Numbered from the stretch's first letter, positions 9,083 through 19,810 are shown. The stretch: DNA of 50,753 bases from Candidatus Avidesulfovibrio excrementigallinarum (GCA_018715085.1 DVMI01000028.1:1-50753), one strand, 5' to 3'. Notes: generated by a model not told the origin, from the sequence alone. Numbers and translations: made by a program.

Positions 9083-9754
9083 CTACGCCGTCTTCTGCAC
9101 CCACTTCAGCAAATCGTCCGGCCGCTCAAGCAGGACACCGGCCCCGGCGGCAAGCAGCTCATCGCGTTCACGAAAGCCCCACGTCGCGCCAAATGCCGCC
9201 ATTCCGGCATTTACGGCCGTGCGCATGTCTACGTTGCTGTCGCCCACAAAGGCCACGTTCTCCGGCGCAACGCCCGCCTGCATGGCCAACGCCTGCGCAG
9301 CCTGCGGATCGGGTTTGCGCGGCACGTCAGGCAGGGCGCCGCGCACGATGTCAAAGCGCACTTCAGGGAAAAAATACCGTACACAGGGGGCCACCCACGG
9401 ATCGGGCTTGTTGGAAAGAACCATGATCGGCAGCCCGCGCCGGACAAGCTCCGCCAGCAGGCCGGCCATGCCCGGATACGGCACGGTCTTGTCGTGCCAG
9501 TGTGTGTCGTAACGCTGGCGCACACGCTCCAAAAGCGCCGCATAGGCCTCTTGCGTTGACGGCTGCCCTCCGGGCAGCGCGCGCCGCAGCAGCACATCCA
9601 GTCCGTTGCCAACAAAATAACGATACGCTTCAACCGGATGCACCGGATACCCTGCCTCGGCAAGGACATGGTTGGCGGCACCGGCCAGATCGGCCAGGCT
9701 GTTGACCAACGTGCCATCCAGATCAAAAATGACGGCCTTGATATCGTAATTCAT
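9083..9754 (-). CDS. gph: HAD-family phosphatase, phosphoglycolate phosphatase-like
   Basis: AVIFDLDGTLVNSLADL, VLSNKPDPWV, VAFVGDSNVDM; start placed at MNYDIKAVIFDLDG. Confidence 0.85.
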   Translation of the reverse strand: MNYDIKAVIFDLDGTLVNSLADLAGAANHVLAEAGYPVHPVEAYRYFVGNGLDVLLRRALPGGQPSTQEAYAALLERVRQRYDTHWHDKTVPYPGMAGLLAELVRRGLPIMVLSNKPDPWVAPCVRYFFPEVRFDIVRGALPDVPRKPDPQAAQALAMQAGVAPENVAFVGDSNVDMRTAVNAGMAAFGATWGFRERDELLAAGAGVLLERPDDLLKWVQKTA

Positions 9755-9942
9755 GGAAAAACGCCCTCCGGGAGCGCTGCTTTCGGGCCACCCGGCCCGC
9801 ATTATGCCGGCAGTCCGGCGCAGAACTGCCCGGAAGCAACCGCCTCCAAACCGGGTGCGTGGGTCGGCCGGCAGCCAGATCTGCCTGAAAAACGGCGTGG
9901 CGCCGTGATTCCTGCTCCATCCGCGCCATAAGGACAGAAGCA

Positions 9943-10323
9943 ATGAACCTGTTTGCCATGCTGGCGGAAGAACGCATCCGCGAAGCCCAGGACCGGGGTG
10001 ATTTCGACAATCTGCCCGGACAGGGCCGGCCTCTGCAGCTGGATGACGACAGCCATGTGCCGGAAGAACTGCGCATGGCCTACAAGCTGCTTCGCAACGG
10101 GGGCTACCTGCCGCCGGAAATCGAGGAGCGCAAGGAAATCGATTCGCTGCTTGATCTGCTCGAAAATTGCCGGGACGAACAGACCCGCGTCCGCCAGATG
10201 CGCCGTCTGGAAGCGCTGGTCTTCCACCTTGGACGGCAGGGGCGCTCGCTGGAGCTGGAAGCCCACGACGAATACTATGCCCGCGTGCTGGCGCGTCTTG
10301 GCCGGCTGCGGGAACGGGGCTGA
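9943..10323 (+). CDS. DUF1992/DnaJC28-like small protein
   Basis: AEERIREAQDRGDFDNLPGQGRPLQLDDD is typical of the family. Confidence 0.85.
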   Translation: MNLFAMLAEERIREAQDRGDFDNLPGQGRPLQLDDDSHVPEELRMAYKLLRNGGYLPPEIEERKEIDSLLDLLENCRDEQTRVRQMRRLEALVFHLGRQGRSLELEAHDEYYARVLARLGRLRERG

Positions 10324-10327
10324 ACCG

Positions 10328-12694
10328 TTACAAAGCCTCGGCCTTGAGCAGCGCGCTGCGGGCTTCGCGGGTCAGGCCCCGCGCTTCCAGAGCCCGGGCC
10401 AGTTCAAGCCAGCCGCTTTTGCGATCCGGCCGCAAGGCCACGCTCTGGCGGGCCAGGCTCTCGGCCAGTTCGGCGTCTTCGCCACCGTCAAGGTACAGTC
10501 TGGCCATCAGCATCAGCGCTTCCGCGTCACGCGGGTCACGCAACAGGGCCTGATGCAGGTATTCGCGCGCGGTGGTGGTTTTGCCGCCGCGCAGGGCAAT
10601 GCGGGCCAGAGACTGGTATGGCAGAGAGCTTGACGTATTCCGCATGGCCACAGTCTTATACAGCGCCTCTGCCTCGTCCGTACGTCCATTCTGCTCGGCA
10701 ATCTGGCCAAGCCGCAGCGCGGCATATAAATGATCGGGATGCAGTTCAAGGCAGCGGGCAAAATGCTCCCGTGCAGCCTGCACGTCCCCAAGACGCAGAC
10801 AGGCCGTTCCCAAATTATAGGTCAGCGCCGCATCATCCGGAGAGCGCTTGAGCGCTTCTTCAAAGTGCCGCCGGGCCTCCTCGTGCCGGCCAAGCCCGGC
10901 CATGCAGATTCCCAGCGAATTCCAGGCCAGAGCATTGTTGTCGTCTGCCAGCAGGGCAAGCCGGTATTCTTCCAGCGCACCAAACACGTCGCCGCGGCAA
11001 TGGCGCTTGTCGGCACTGATATTGATGGCGACCGAGTCAAAAATGCCCACATGCGGTTCAGGCAGAAGCAGCCCGTACTCCAGAGCCTTGCGCGCGCATT
11101 CCACCATTTCGCCCTGATGATAATGCAAAAACGGCCAGATCGCGATTCCCGCGCCCACGGCGGCATGAGGGCCGCCATCCGTCTCCGCAGACAGGCAAAT
11201 CAACGCAGAAAGCTCGGCGCACAATCCTTCATACACGCGCCGCAATGCCGCTTCGTCACCCAGCGGATGGAAAAAGATCAGGCTGTTCAGCGCAAAACGG
11301 CCGCTGAGCACAGGTTCCCAGCCAACCTCGCGAAAACGTTCGCGGCAAACGCGCAAAATGCCTCCCAGCTTTACCGGCGCAGAATCCCTGTCGAGCTGGG
11401 GCACGCGCAACAATGCCAGGGCAAACGTCTCGCACCCCTCCCGCGCTCTGGCCAACCTGGCAAGAAAATCGCCGTGCCGGTACAGGCCATCACCAGGGAT
11501 CTCGCCGCTCCCCTCGTCCTGCCGGGTTTTGACCCCGGCTGTGCTGTCCTCGGCCTCAAAGGCCAGGGCATCGCCGGGCCGCAGCGGACATGTTGCGTCG
11601 CCAAGGTGCAGCACCTCGGCCATGGACGCATTTTCGCGGACTTCCAGGAGCACGATCTCGCCCTTGTATACCGGCTGCTGGTCGCCATTCTCTGACGTTG
11701 CGGCCGACCAGACCGAAAAATGCTGCCCTTCTCTGGCGCCCTCCCCCCGGCCCAGCGAAATTTCCACGCACGACAAAGGCAGAAGACGCAAAATACACCC
11801 GCCTTCAGCCAGCAGACGGCCATATCCCATCACCTGGCTGCGGCGCAACGATTCGGGCAGCGCACGCGCCACGTCGGCAGCAAGACCGGCCTTGTGCAGC
11901 AATGTGGCCGCCGGCGCGCCGAGATCCTGAAACCGCGCTCCATCCATGTCATGAGGGAACAACACATACCCCGCATAGGGCAGGACACCGGTCATGCGCC
12001 CCGTGTACGGATCGGGCAACAGCACTTCCTGCAGGCGATGCACCGCCTCAATGGCCAGGCGTTCGCATCCTGTCCTATCCCCTCCCGGGACCAGCACTGC
12101 CATCTCGTATTCGCCGCTGCGCGCGCACAGAGCCTGCCCGGGCACAGTCTCGCGCAATGTTTCGGCCATACGCGTCATGAGCCGTTCGGCAAAGTCGTGG
12201 CCTGCCTGCCTGATAAGCTGTTCCATACCGGCAAACCGCACGACAACAAGCCCCAACGACGCGTCGCCGCCCTTTCGCCCGCGTTCCTCCTGGCCGGAAC
12301 CGTCCGCCGCATGCTCAAAAGCCGCACGGATGGCGCCTGCCTCGCGGTTCAGCGTTTCCATCAGCACCGTCCGCGTGAGCAGGCCTGTCGGCGCGTCCAG
12401 ACGCCCGGCCTTGTACAGCGACAAATTATCAAGGCACAACGATGCAATGGCCGGCAGCACCGGCAGAAGGGCTTCTACCCGTGCGGGATCCATTCCCCGG
12501 CAGGTAAATACGCCCAGCAGCTCTCCGTCGCGGCGCAGCGGGAGGAAAAGCCGGTTTTCCTCCGGCAGCCAGACAGTTTCCTCCGGCCGGTCGTTTTGAG
12601 GGAAATAGATGGCGTGCGCTTCAAAAGGCAGAATGCGCCCCAAGCTTTCCTGAAGGCGATCCTCAAGTTCCAGGATGTCATAACGATTGATCAT
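10328..12694 (-). CDS. Degenerate GGDEF-like domain(s) plus C-terminal TPR repeats
   Basis: DAPTGLLTRTVLMETLNRE and ARSGEYEMAVLVP resemble GGDEF landmarks; C-term tandem TPRs (AWNSLGICMAGLGRHEEARRHFEEALKRSP...); start uncertain. Confidence 0.7.
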   Translation of the reverse strand: MINRYDILELEDRLQESLGRILPFEAHAIYFPQNDRPEETVWLPEENRLFLPLRRDGELLGVFTCRGMDPARVEALLPVLPAIASLCLDNLSLYKAGRLDAPTGLLTRTVLMETLNREAGAIRAAFEHAADGSGQEERGRKGGDASLGLVVVRFAGMEQLIRQAGHDFAERLMTRMAETLRETVPGQALCARSGEYEMAVLVPGGDRTGCERLAIEAVHRLQEVLLPDPYTGRMTGVLPYAGYVLFPHDMDGARFQDLGAPAATLLHKAGLAADVARALPESLRRSQVMGYGRLLAEGGCILRLLPLSCVEISLGRGEGAREGQHFSVWSAATSENGDQQPVYKGEIVLLEVRENASMAEVLHLGDATCPLRPGDALAFEAEDSTAGVKTRQDEGSGEIPGDGLYRHGDFLARLARAREGCETFALALLRVPQLDRDSAPVKLGGILRVCRERFREVGWEPVLSGRFALNSLIFFHPLGDEAALRRVYEGLCAELSALICLSAETDGGPHAAVGAGIAIWPFLHYHQGEMVECARKALEYGLLLPEPHVGIFDSVAINISADKRHCRGDVFGALEEYRLALLADDNNALAWNSLGICMAGLGRHEEARRHFEEALKRSPDDAALTYNLGTACLRLGDVQAAREHFARCLELHPDHLYAALRLGQIAEQNGRTDEAEALYKTVAMRNTSSSLPYQSLARIALRGGKTTTAREYLHQALLRDPRDAEALMLMARLYLDGGEDAELAESLARQSVALRPDRKSGWLELARALEARGLTREARSALLKAEAL

Positions 12695-12897
12695 GCAGGC
12701 CCCATACGACAGTTGACCCCTGCGGCAGCGCGCCGTGGCGTGCTGACCCGCATTCCACATAACGTGATGTTCTTTGCACCGGGTACAATAGCGTCCGCCG
12801 CCCTCAACGCGGCGTATCGATCGCAAAAGAAGCCCTGCCGGGACCGGACACACAGCCCCAGCCTCTTTCAGGCCTCTGCAAAAGAACAGTCACAGAC

Positions 12898-13791
12898 TCA
12901 GCGATCGGCGTGCCGGCGGTGGAACAGCCTCGGTCCAACCATAACCAGCGTTACCGCACAGAGAATCAGGCCGACCCCGGACGCCACAGACAGATCAAAC
13001 GGCTCGGAAAAGACCAGCACGCCCACCAGCATGGCCGTCAGCGGTTCCATGGCGCCAAGCACCGCCACCTGAGTGGAGCCCACCAGGCGAATGGCCCAAA
13101 CGAGCAAAAGATTGGACATGACCGCCGTGACAATGGCAAGCATGGCGGCCAGCCCGGCGTCACTCCACGACGGGAGCCAGCAGAACCGATCCAGCGACAC
13201 AGCAAAAATCAGCGCATAGACCGTGCCGATAAGCAGCAGATAAAACGTGATCACAAGGCCGCTCATGTTTGTCAGACGGGCCACATGGATCAGAATGATA
13301 TACAGGCCGCACGTCAGGGCTGAAGCGAACGCAAGGCTGACCCCGATCACATTGAATTCCTGCCCCGGCTGCAGGGCTCCGGACAACAGCGCCACACCCA
13401 GCAGTGCAAGCAGGCAGGCCGCCACGGTGCTCCAGCGAAGTTTTTCGTGAAAAACCAGCACCATGATGATCACAACCAGCAGCGGATACAAAAATTGGAT
13501 GGTCGACGCCACGCCACTGGCCAGATAATTGTATGCCTGGAACAGAAACAGCGCCGCAAGCGAGTAAAACAGGCTCATGCCCATCAGCCGGATGAATTCC
13601 GATCTTGTGGCGGCAATCCGTTCCCTGCGCGCCACCAGAATGGGCGCAAGCACTACCGAGGAAAAAAGAAAGCGATAAAACAAAATGGATTCCGCGGTCA
13701 TGCCGTGGTGCAGCATGGGCAGGGTAAACAGCGGAATCAGACCGAACAATGCCGATGAAAGAAGCGCAAGAACAAAGCCCATTACCCGCAT
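12898..13791 (-). CDS. EamA-family (DMT) transporter
   Basis: About 10 hydrophobic segments; FYRFLFSSVVLAPIL, VLGAMEPLTAMLVGVLVFSEPF. Confidence 0.88.
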   Translation of the reverse strand: MRVMGFVLALLSSALFGLIPLFTLPMLHHGMTAESILFYRFLFSSVVLAPILVARRERIAATRSEFIRLMGMSLFYSLAALFLFQAYNYLASGVASTIQFLYPLLVVIIMVLVFHEKLRWSTVAACLLALLGVALLSGALQPGQEFNVIGVSLAFASALTCGLYIILIHVARLTNMSGLVITFYLLLIGTVYALIFAVSLDRFCWLPSWSDAGLAAMLAIVTAVMSNLLLVWAIRLVGSTQVAVLGAMEPLTAMLVGVLVFSEPFDLSVASGVGLILCAVTLVMVGPRLFHRRHADR

Positions 13792-14108
13792 TCCCTGTCT
13801 GGAAGCCAGCTCCGGACAACCATTTATCCCGTTTTACGGCCACAGCCGGCTGACCGTAAGCACGCGTTTTGCGCCGGCTGGCCGGACAGCGTCATCAAAA
13901 CAGCTTCACAACAACCACGCCTGGCGCACATTCAAAACTGCACCGGCCGCGGCTGCCCCATTCCGGAGCACCCGCTTCAGGAAAAAGGGGAGAGGGACAA
14001 GCGGAAGGCGGCGCTGCCTTTGGGCAGTCTTCGCCTCCTCGCCGGCAAAGGTGCTTTAGCGCGCTGCATCACCGGCAGAGCGCCATCCCGGCGGGCCCAC
14101 TCCAGCGC

Positions 14109-14133
14109 AAAGCGCCTTTGGCAGCGCTTTTTG
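14109..14133. terminator. Small hairpin downstream of Lon-like gene
   Basis: AAAGCGC-CTTTGGCA-GCGCTTT. Confidence 0.4.
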
Positions 14134-14192
14134 TCATCCTGTGGCGGATGCCGGTTTTATGCCGGCAGCCACCGGGTTAACAAGTCCGCGGT

Positions 14193-16652
14193 CTAGCGCT
14201 TCCCCGCCGTCCTGCGCCGCAGCGGCCGCGCGTACGCATGTTCGGCAAGCCGCCCAAGCTCGTGAAGGCGCTGGTCCACTCTGTCGAACAAAGAGCCGCG
14301 CGTAAATCCGCCGTCCTTGAGGGGACGCCCCACCGGCATGCCGGTCAGCAGCTCCATGGCCTCGACAATATGCCGCACAGGATAAATGGCGAATTTTCCT
14401 GCATTCACCGCATCTACAATGGGCTGCGGCAGCATAAGGTGATCGACGTTGTCCGCCGGGATAATGACACCCTGCCGTCCGGTAAGCCCGCGCCGGGCGC
14501 ACACGCCAAAAAAGCCTTCAATCTTGCGTGAAACGCCGCCCACGGCCATGATCTGCCCAGACTGGCTGACCGCGCCGGTAAACGCCAGCGACAAGTTCAG
14601 CGGCACCTGCGAAAGGGCAGAAAGCAGCGCCGCCAGCTCTGCCCCTGAGGCCGAGTCGCCTTCTATCCCGCCATAATTCTGCTCAAAGCAAAGGCTGCCT
14701 GTCAGCACCAGAGGCTTATTGCGGGCAAAGCGATCCACCAGGTAGCTTTTGAGAATGAGCATGGCTTTGGTATGAATGGGGCCGCCCAGTTCGGCCTCAC
14801 GCTCCAGATCGATGATGCCGCCATGACCCACCCCGACTGTACAGGAAATCAGGTGCGGCAGGCCAAACTCAAAGTCGCCGTACATGCTGACTGACAACCC
14901 GTTGACCCGGCCCACTTCCTCGCCGGTCACATGCACCTTGAGCAGATCCCGGTCGTATTCCTCCATGTACAGCTCTTCCACCAGGTTGGCGCGATACTGA
15001 CGCGCCGCCAGCGCCTTGCCAAGATGTTCCTGGCTGACTTTGGCACAGCCTTCGGCGCGAGCCAGCGCGTCGGCCTCCACCATCACGTCGCGGATAATGG
15101 GAAATTGCAGTGAAAGCTTTTTCTGATCCTCGCAGAGGAACGAACTGAAGTCCACCAGTCCGGCCAGCGCGCCACGATCAAAGGTCAGCAGCTCTTCCCC
15201 GTCCAGGATGCGCGCCGTACGGCTCAACCAGTCGCGGATGTTGGGCGCCGTGCGATCGACAGAGCCGGAGAGCTGGGCCTTGATCTTGAACAGCTTGCCA
15301 AAACGCAGATCGTGCAGCAGCAGCGTTTCGTACAAATCTTCGTTGCCCACCAAAATGACCTTGATATTCAAGGGCACGGGAGCGGGCTCAATGCCTTTGG
15401 TTCTGGTCGCGCCTTCCGGAGCGTCAACATTTTCGTCCAGCCTGGCTGAACCCGCGCGCAGGGCCCGCAGCAGCCCTTCCCAGGCACTGGGATGCTGCAG
15501 CACGTCCTCAATGCGCAGAATGAGAAAACCGCCGTTGGCACGGTGCAGGCTGCCTGCCTTGATCAGCGTGAAGTCGGTGACCAGCGCCCCCATTTCGGAC
15601 TCGCGCTCAATACAGCCGAGCAGATTGGCCGATGTCGGGTGATCGTCCACCACAATGGGCGCGCCTTTCAGGCCGCTGTTGTCCACAAATACATTGATCT
15701 CGTAGCGGTAGGGATCCTCGTTGGGAGCTGAAGCCGGGTGCGCCTGCCCGCTGCTGCCGCCTTCAGCCGAAATGGGCAGGCCGTCCCGGGGGAGAAACAA
15801 ATCCGGATTGGCCAGAATATCGGCGTGCAAATCCTCAAAATACTGCCGCAGCGGCTCGTTGTCCGGACAGGCACGCACGGCGCGCTCTGTCACAGGGGTC
15901 AGGATGTCGGCCAGCACCTCGCTGATGATGTCCCGATCAAGGCCGCGCTCCGCGGCGCGGAACGCCCTTTCCGCGTCAGACAGCTTGCGCACCATGCCCG
16001 ACATGGCCTGCAACAGCGCGTTGCCCCGCCGCTTGAGGGTCTGTCTGAGCTTTCCGTCAAGATGCTCGTATTCCTCTTCACTCAGGCGTTTTCCCTCGAC
16101 CAGAGGATACAGCGTCAAGCCGCCCTGCTCGTCCATGTCGAGGTTGAACCCCTTGCCGCCGGCGATCTTGTCCATATCGTGCAAAAGTTCGGCGCGGGCG
16201 TCCTGAAATTCCTTCTGGATGGCTCCCCGCCGCTTGATGTACGAAGCATGCTCCAGGCGCGCCGTCAACTCCTTGCGGATGTCGGCCAGCGCCGTGTTCA
16301 TGGCAGCGCGCAGCTTGCGGCCCTGGCCTGCGGGCACGGCAATCAGCATGGGGCGGTCCTGATCCGCAAAACGGTTGACATACAGCAAATCCGGCGGCGT
16401 AGGCCAGCGTTTGGCCCGGGGCTCCAGGTATTCGCGCAGCAGAAAAATACGCCCCAAATTCTCGGGACCGCTCAAATAGACATTGAAGCCGGGACGGCGG
16501 ATGTTCAACGCCAGCTCCAGCGCCTGCAGCGCACGAGGCTGGGGCGGAATGCGGCGCCCGCCCCGGGGAATGGCGTCGCTATCGGCCCACGGAACGCGCT
16601 CGGGCGGCAGAACCGGACGCAGCCTGTCGGCAGTCAGCGGTTTGATGCTCAT
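14193..16652 (-). CDS. Lon-like (S16) ATP-dependent protease, AAA_32/LonB type
   Basis: [64 protein letters not shown]-term [13 protein letters not shown]. Confidence 0.88.
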   Translation of the reverse strand: MSIKPLTADRLRPVLPPERVPWADSDAIPRGGRRIPPQPRALQALELALNIRRPGFNVYLSGPENLGRIFLLREYLEPRAKRWPTPPDLLYVNRFADQDRPMLIAVPAGQGRKLRAAMNTALADIRKELTARLEHASYIKRRGAIQKEFQDARAELLHDMDKIAGGKGFNLDMDEQGGLTLYPLVEGKRLSEEEYEHLDGKLRQTLKRRGNALLQAMSGMVRKLSDAERAFRAAERGLDRDIISEVLADILTPVTERAVRACPDNEPLRQYFEDLHADILANPDLFLPRDGLPISAEGGSSGQAHPASAPNEDPYRYEINVFVDNSGLKGAPIVVDDHPTSANLLGCIERESEMGALVTDFTLIKAGSLHRANGGFLILRIEDVLQHPSAWEGLLRALRAGSARLDENVDAPEGATRTKGIEPAPVPLNIKVILVGNEDLYETLLLHDLRFGKLFKIKAQLSGSVDRTAPNIRDWLSRTARILDGEELLTFDRGALAGLVDFSSFLCEDQKKLSLQFPIIRDVMVEADALARAEGCAKVSQEHLGKALAARQYRANLVEELYMEEYDRDLLKVHVTGEEVGRVNGLSVSMYGDFEFGLPHLISCTVGVGHGGIIDLEREAELGGPIHTKAMLILKSYLVDRFARNKPLVLTGSLCFEQNYGGIEGDSASGAELAALLSALSQVPLNLSLAFTGAVSQSGQIMAVGGVSRKIEGFFGVCARRGLTGRQGVIIPADNVDHLMLPQPIVDAVNAGKFAIYPVRHIVEAMELLTGMPVGRPLKDGGFTRGSLFDRVDQRLHELGRLAEHAYARPLRRRTAGKR

Positions 16653-17584
16653 GCGTTTTCCTGCCCGGTCGTAAGAATATCGGCCAGCAGCACGTCGCCT
16701 CCTGCGGCGAGCACAGCGCTGGCAAGCGCCGCGCCAAGTTCACGCGGCGCGTCCGCCTCGGACGTTCTGGACAGACGGATGACCTCTTTCCCGTCCAGAG
16801 AAGCCACAAGAGCCTCAAGAGACAGCACCCCGTCAACAAGCGAAGCAAACCCGGCAACGGGAGCCTGGCAGCCTCCGCCCACCCCGGCAGAAAAACCGCG
16901 CTCAGCCTCCACGCACACGCGCGTGGGCCTATGCTCGAGAAAAGCCAGTGCGTCAAGGACTTCCTTTCTGTCCGCGCGGCATTCAACGCCCAGCGCGCCC
17001 TGACCCACAGCGGGCAGGAAGGTGGGCGGCTCAAGCCTGAACATATGCGGAGCACTCAAGCCCAGCCGCTTCATGCCAGAGGCTGCCATGACAATGGCGT
17101 CATACTGGCCTTCATGCAGCTTGCGCAGCCGGGTATCCACGTTGCCGCGCAGATTCTCTACACGCAGGTCCGGACGCAACGACAGCAGCTGCGCCTGACG
17201 GCGCAGGCTGCATGTTCCCACACGCGCCCCTTCAGGCAGCGCGTCCAGCGCCCTGTACTGTGTCGAAAGCAGCAAATCGACCGGATCCTCGCGTTCCGGC
17301 ACCGCCCCCAGCGTCAGCCCGGCAGGCAGCTCCATGGGCACGTCCTTCATGCTGTGCACGGCCAGATCGGCCTCGCCGGTCAGCAGCGCTTCTTCGATTT
17401 CCTTGACGAACAAGCCCTTGCCTCCCACTTTCGCCAAAGGAACGTCCTGAATGATGTCGCCCCGGGTTTTGATGATCTTCAATTCGACCGGAATGCCGTG
17501 TTCGCGTTCCAGACGGCCCTGGATATACCGGGCCTGCCAGAGCGCAAGCTGACTGCCGCGCGTGGCGATGGTGAGTGTTTTCAT
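16649..17584 (-). CDS. hemC: Porphobilinogen deaminase
   Basis: [53 protein letters not shown]. Confidence 0.97.
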   Translation of the reverse strand: MKTLTIATRGSQLALWQARYIQGRLEREHGIPVELKIIKTRGDIIQDVPLAKVGGKGLFVKEIEEALLTGEADLAVHSMKDVPMELPAGLTLGAVPEREDPVDLLLSTQYRALDALPEGARVGTCSLRRQAQLLSLRPDLRVENLRGNVDTRLRKLHEGQYDAIVMAASGMKRLGLSAPHMFRLEPPTFLPAVGQGALGVECRADRKEVLDALAFLEHRPTRVCVEAERGFSAGVGGGCQAPVAGFASLVDGVLSLEALVASLDGKEVIRLSRTSEADAPRELGAALASAVLAAGGDVLLADILTTGQENA

Positions 17585-17878
17585 AAGCTGCCCTGTGGCT
17601 GCCCGCCCGTAAAAAGCACTGGCAGGCGGTTGTCCGAACGCCGGATCTGACAGAACGCCCGGAAAGGTGTCGGCAAAAATGCGGATCGCGCCTGGAGCCC
17701 GTCCCCCGCAAAGGAGCGACAGTCCCGGGCGTGCTGCCAGCTTGCAGAGCGGTTCCTCAAATCATGCGGAACCAGTCCGGCGGACACCCGGGCCCAAACA
17801 TGCAAAAGCCCGGGTTGCTCCTGCCGTACGCAGGCGGCACCGTTTTTTGAAAGCAGGTGGCTGCAAAGACGCTCTGCG

Positions 17879-18112
17879 CTAATGGCAGGTCGCGCAATGG
17901 CCGCCGGAGCAGCCGGCACAGCCTCCGCCGCCACCAAGCGAAGACGGCGAGTAATTGCCGCGGGGCGCACAGCACCCCTGATGGCTGCACGCGGACATCA
18001 GCCGAAGCGTATGGGTCGAATGGCAACTGGGGCAGGACGGCGTTTCGTCGGCGCCGGCCAGCTCTTCAAATTCTGCGCCACAGTCGGCGCAGCGGTATTC
18101 GTAAAGCGGCAT
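17879..18112 (-). CDS. FmdB-family zinc-ribbon protein
   Basis: MPLYEYRCADCGAEFEEL...CPSC; Cys/Gly-rich tail GGGGGCAGCSGGHCATCH; SD AAGGAG. Confidence 0.88.
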   Translation of the reverse strand: MPLYEYRCADCGAEFEELAGADETPSCPSCHSTHTLRLMSACSHQGCCAPRGNYSPSSLGGGGGCAGCSGGHCATCH

Positions 18113-18142
18113 GGGACAACTCCTTAAAGAAAAAAACAACAA

Positions 18143-18175
18143 GCCGGCTTCGATCGCCGCACGGGGATCGCCGGC
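18143..18175 (-). terminator. Terminator-like hairpin in the leader of the FmdB-type gene
   Basis: Minus strand GCCGGC-GATC-cccgtgcggc-GATC-gaa-GCCGGC then TTGTTGTTTTTTTC, just upstream of SD. Confidence 0.65.
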
Positions 18176-18220
18176 ACAGTAACAAACGTAATTCAGCTTT
18201 ACTGAAAAGCAAGGGATTAC

Positions 18221-18249
18221 CTATATCCCAAAGCCCCCGGCTTTACAAC
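18221..18249 (-). promoter_or_regulatory. Candidate promoter for FmdB-type gene
   Basis: Minus strand TTGTAA-17-TATAGG. Confidence 0.4.
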
Positions 18250-18841
18250 CTGCCGGGTACACAGGCAATCCCCCGTACGCGCGGCAAAAAGGCAGGCCGG
18301 CAGGGAGCCTAGCCGCTTCAGGCCACGGCAGTCCGTCCCGGAAGCCGAAGGCCCCCCCCGGCTGACACACGCCCGCCCCTTCCAGGGCTCCCCGGATTTG
18401 GCCGGTTATCTGGCCTGACAACGTTCAGGCTTTAAGGGCATGTGCCGTCCCCTGGTGCATGCAAGGCGCATTTTGTCTGACCGGTTCTTTCCGTATGGGC
18501 TGTCATGCGCTGTTTGCGGGGAGCAGGGGCGCAGCGCAACTGTGGCGGCCTCTTCTGCGCCTGTGCGGCCAGCGCAGGTGAAACAACGTCAACCATGCCG
18601 CCTGCGGCAGGCCGTGCACTGACATCCCGGACGCTGCCAGTAAGGGGCTTCTTCAGCCTGCCCCCGTTCAAAAAACCGTCCCGGGATTGCAGAACAGCAC
18701 ACCTTCTGCGCAGCCCCGCGCCTGCGGCTTCAATGTGCTTTTGACTTGTCAATCATTCCAATGAGACACGTCAACTCCGCCGCCAGCCCGAGACGGGGCG
18801 GACCTGCTGCCTGTTCCCCCGGCAAACCGGCCTCCCCGCTC

Positions 18842-18870
18842 TTGCCCAAATGACCGTATTTGACTACATA
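18842..18870 (+). promoter_or_regulatory. Candidate nadK promoter directly before the start codon
   Basis: TTGCCC-17-TACATA ending 8 nt before ATG at 18879. Confidence 0.35.
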
Positions 18871-18878
18871 TACCCGGT

Positions 18879-19757
18879 ATGCGCACACCAATCCGTCTTT
18901 TGCTTGTTGCCAAGTCCGGGCACGCCCAGGCGCACGAAACCGCCGAGGCCATGCGCCGCCGCATGGAGCGGCGCGGTCTGGACGTCTGTCTTGCGGACTC
19001 GGGAGAATCCGAAGCCCTAGACAGTTTTTTTGCCCGGGGCTGCGAACGCGCCGCTGTTGTCGTCCTGGGAGGCGACGGAACGCTGGTGGGCGTGGCAAGG
19101 CGTCTGCTTACCCTGCTTTCGCCTGAAACGATCTGCCCTCTGCTGGGTGTCAACTTCGGCAAAGTGGGCTTTTTGACTGAAGTGCCTGCCGAAAGCTGGG
19201 AAAGCGCTGCCGACGCGCTGGTGGAAGGCCGTCTTCCGCTGGCCAGCCGTCTTGCCCTGCGCTGGAAAATCCTGCGTCCTGGCGATTCCGCCTCGCCGGC
19301 CAGCGGTTTTGCCGTCAACGACGTGGTGGTCAGCCGCTGCGCCCTGGCCAGAGTGCTGACCATGCACATTGCCATCGACGGGCATCCTCTGGGCGCTCTG
19401 CGTGCCGACGGCATGCTGGTTTCCACGCCTGCCGGCACATCCGGTTACGCGCTGTCTGCCGGAGCAAGCCTGATCCATCCCGAGGTTGAAGCGCTGTCTC
19501 TGGCGGCCATATCGCCCTTCCTCTCGCGTTTCCCCTCCATGGTCCTGCCTGCAGCAAGCCAGGTGGATATTCAGGTGGACGAAACAACCCCGGAATCGTT
19601 TCTGACCGTGGACGGACAGGACGGCTTTCCTATGAAACCCGGCGATACGCTGCGCGTGCAAGGCCAGTCCAAAGCCCTGTGGCTGGCTGTTCCCGCTCCG
19701 CAGGCCTACTACAGCCGGCTTGGCCGCTGCGGGTTCGTCCTGCCGACCCAACAATGA
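18879..19757 (+). CDS. nadK: NAD kinase
   Basis: VVVLGGDGTLVGVAR, GVNFGKVGFLTEV, STPAGTSGYALSAG. Confidence 0.95.
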   Translation: MRTPIRLLLVAKSGHAQAHETAEAMRRRMERRGLDVCLADSGESEALDSFFARGCERAAVVVLGGDGTLVGVARRLLTLLSPETICPLLGVNFGKVGFLTEVPAESWESAADALVEGRLPLASRLALRWKILRPGDSASPASGFAVNDVVVSRCALARVLTMHIAIDGHPLGALRADGMLVSTPAGTSGYALSAGASLIHPEVEALSLAAISPFLSRFPSMVLPAASQVDIQVDETTPESFLTVDGQDGFPMKPGDTLRVQGQSKALWLAVPAPQAYYSRLGRCGFVLPTQQ

Positions 19758-19810
19758 CACTCCCCTGAACGAGCCTACCCCGGACAGGGATTCCATAAGG
19801 AGTTTTTTGC

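Noticed and set aside
15738-17003. 421-aa plus-strand ORF over the Lon-like/hemC genes
   Set aside because: Antisense shadow of well-supported minus-strand genes.
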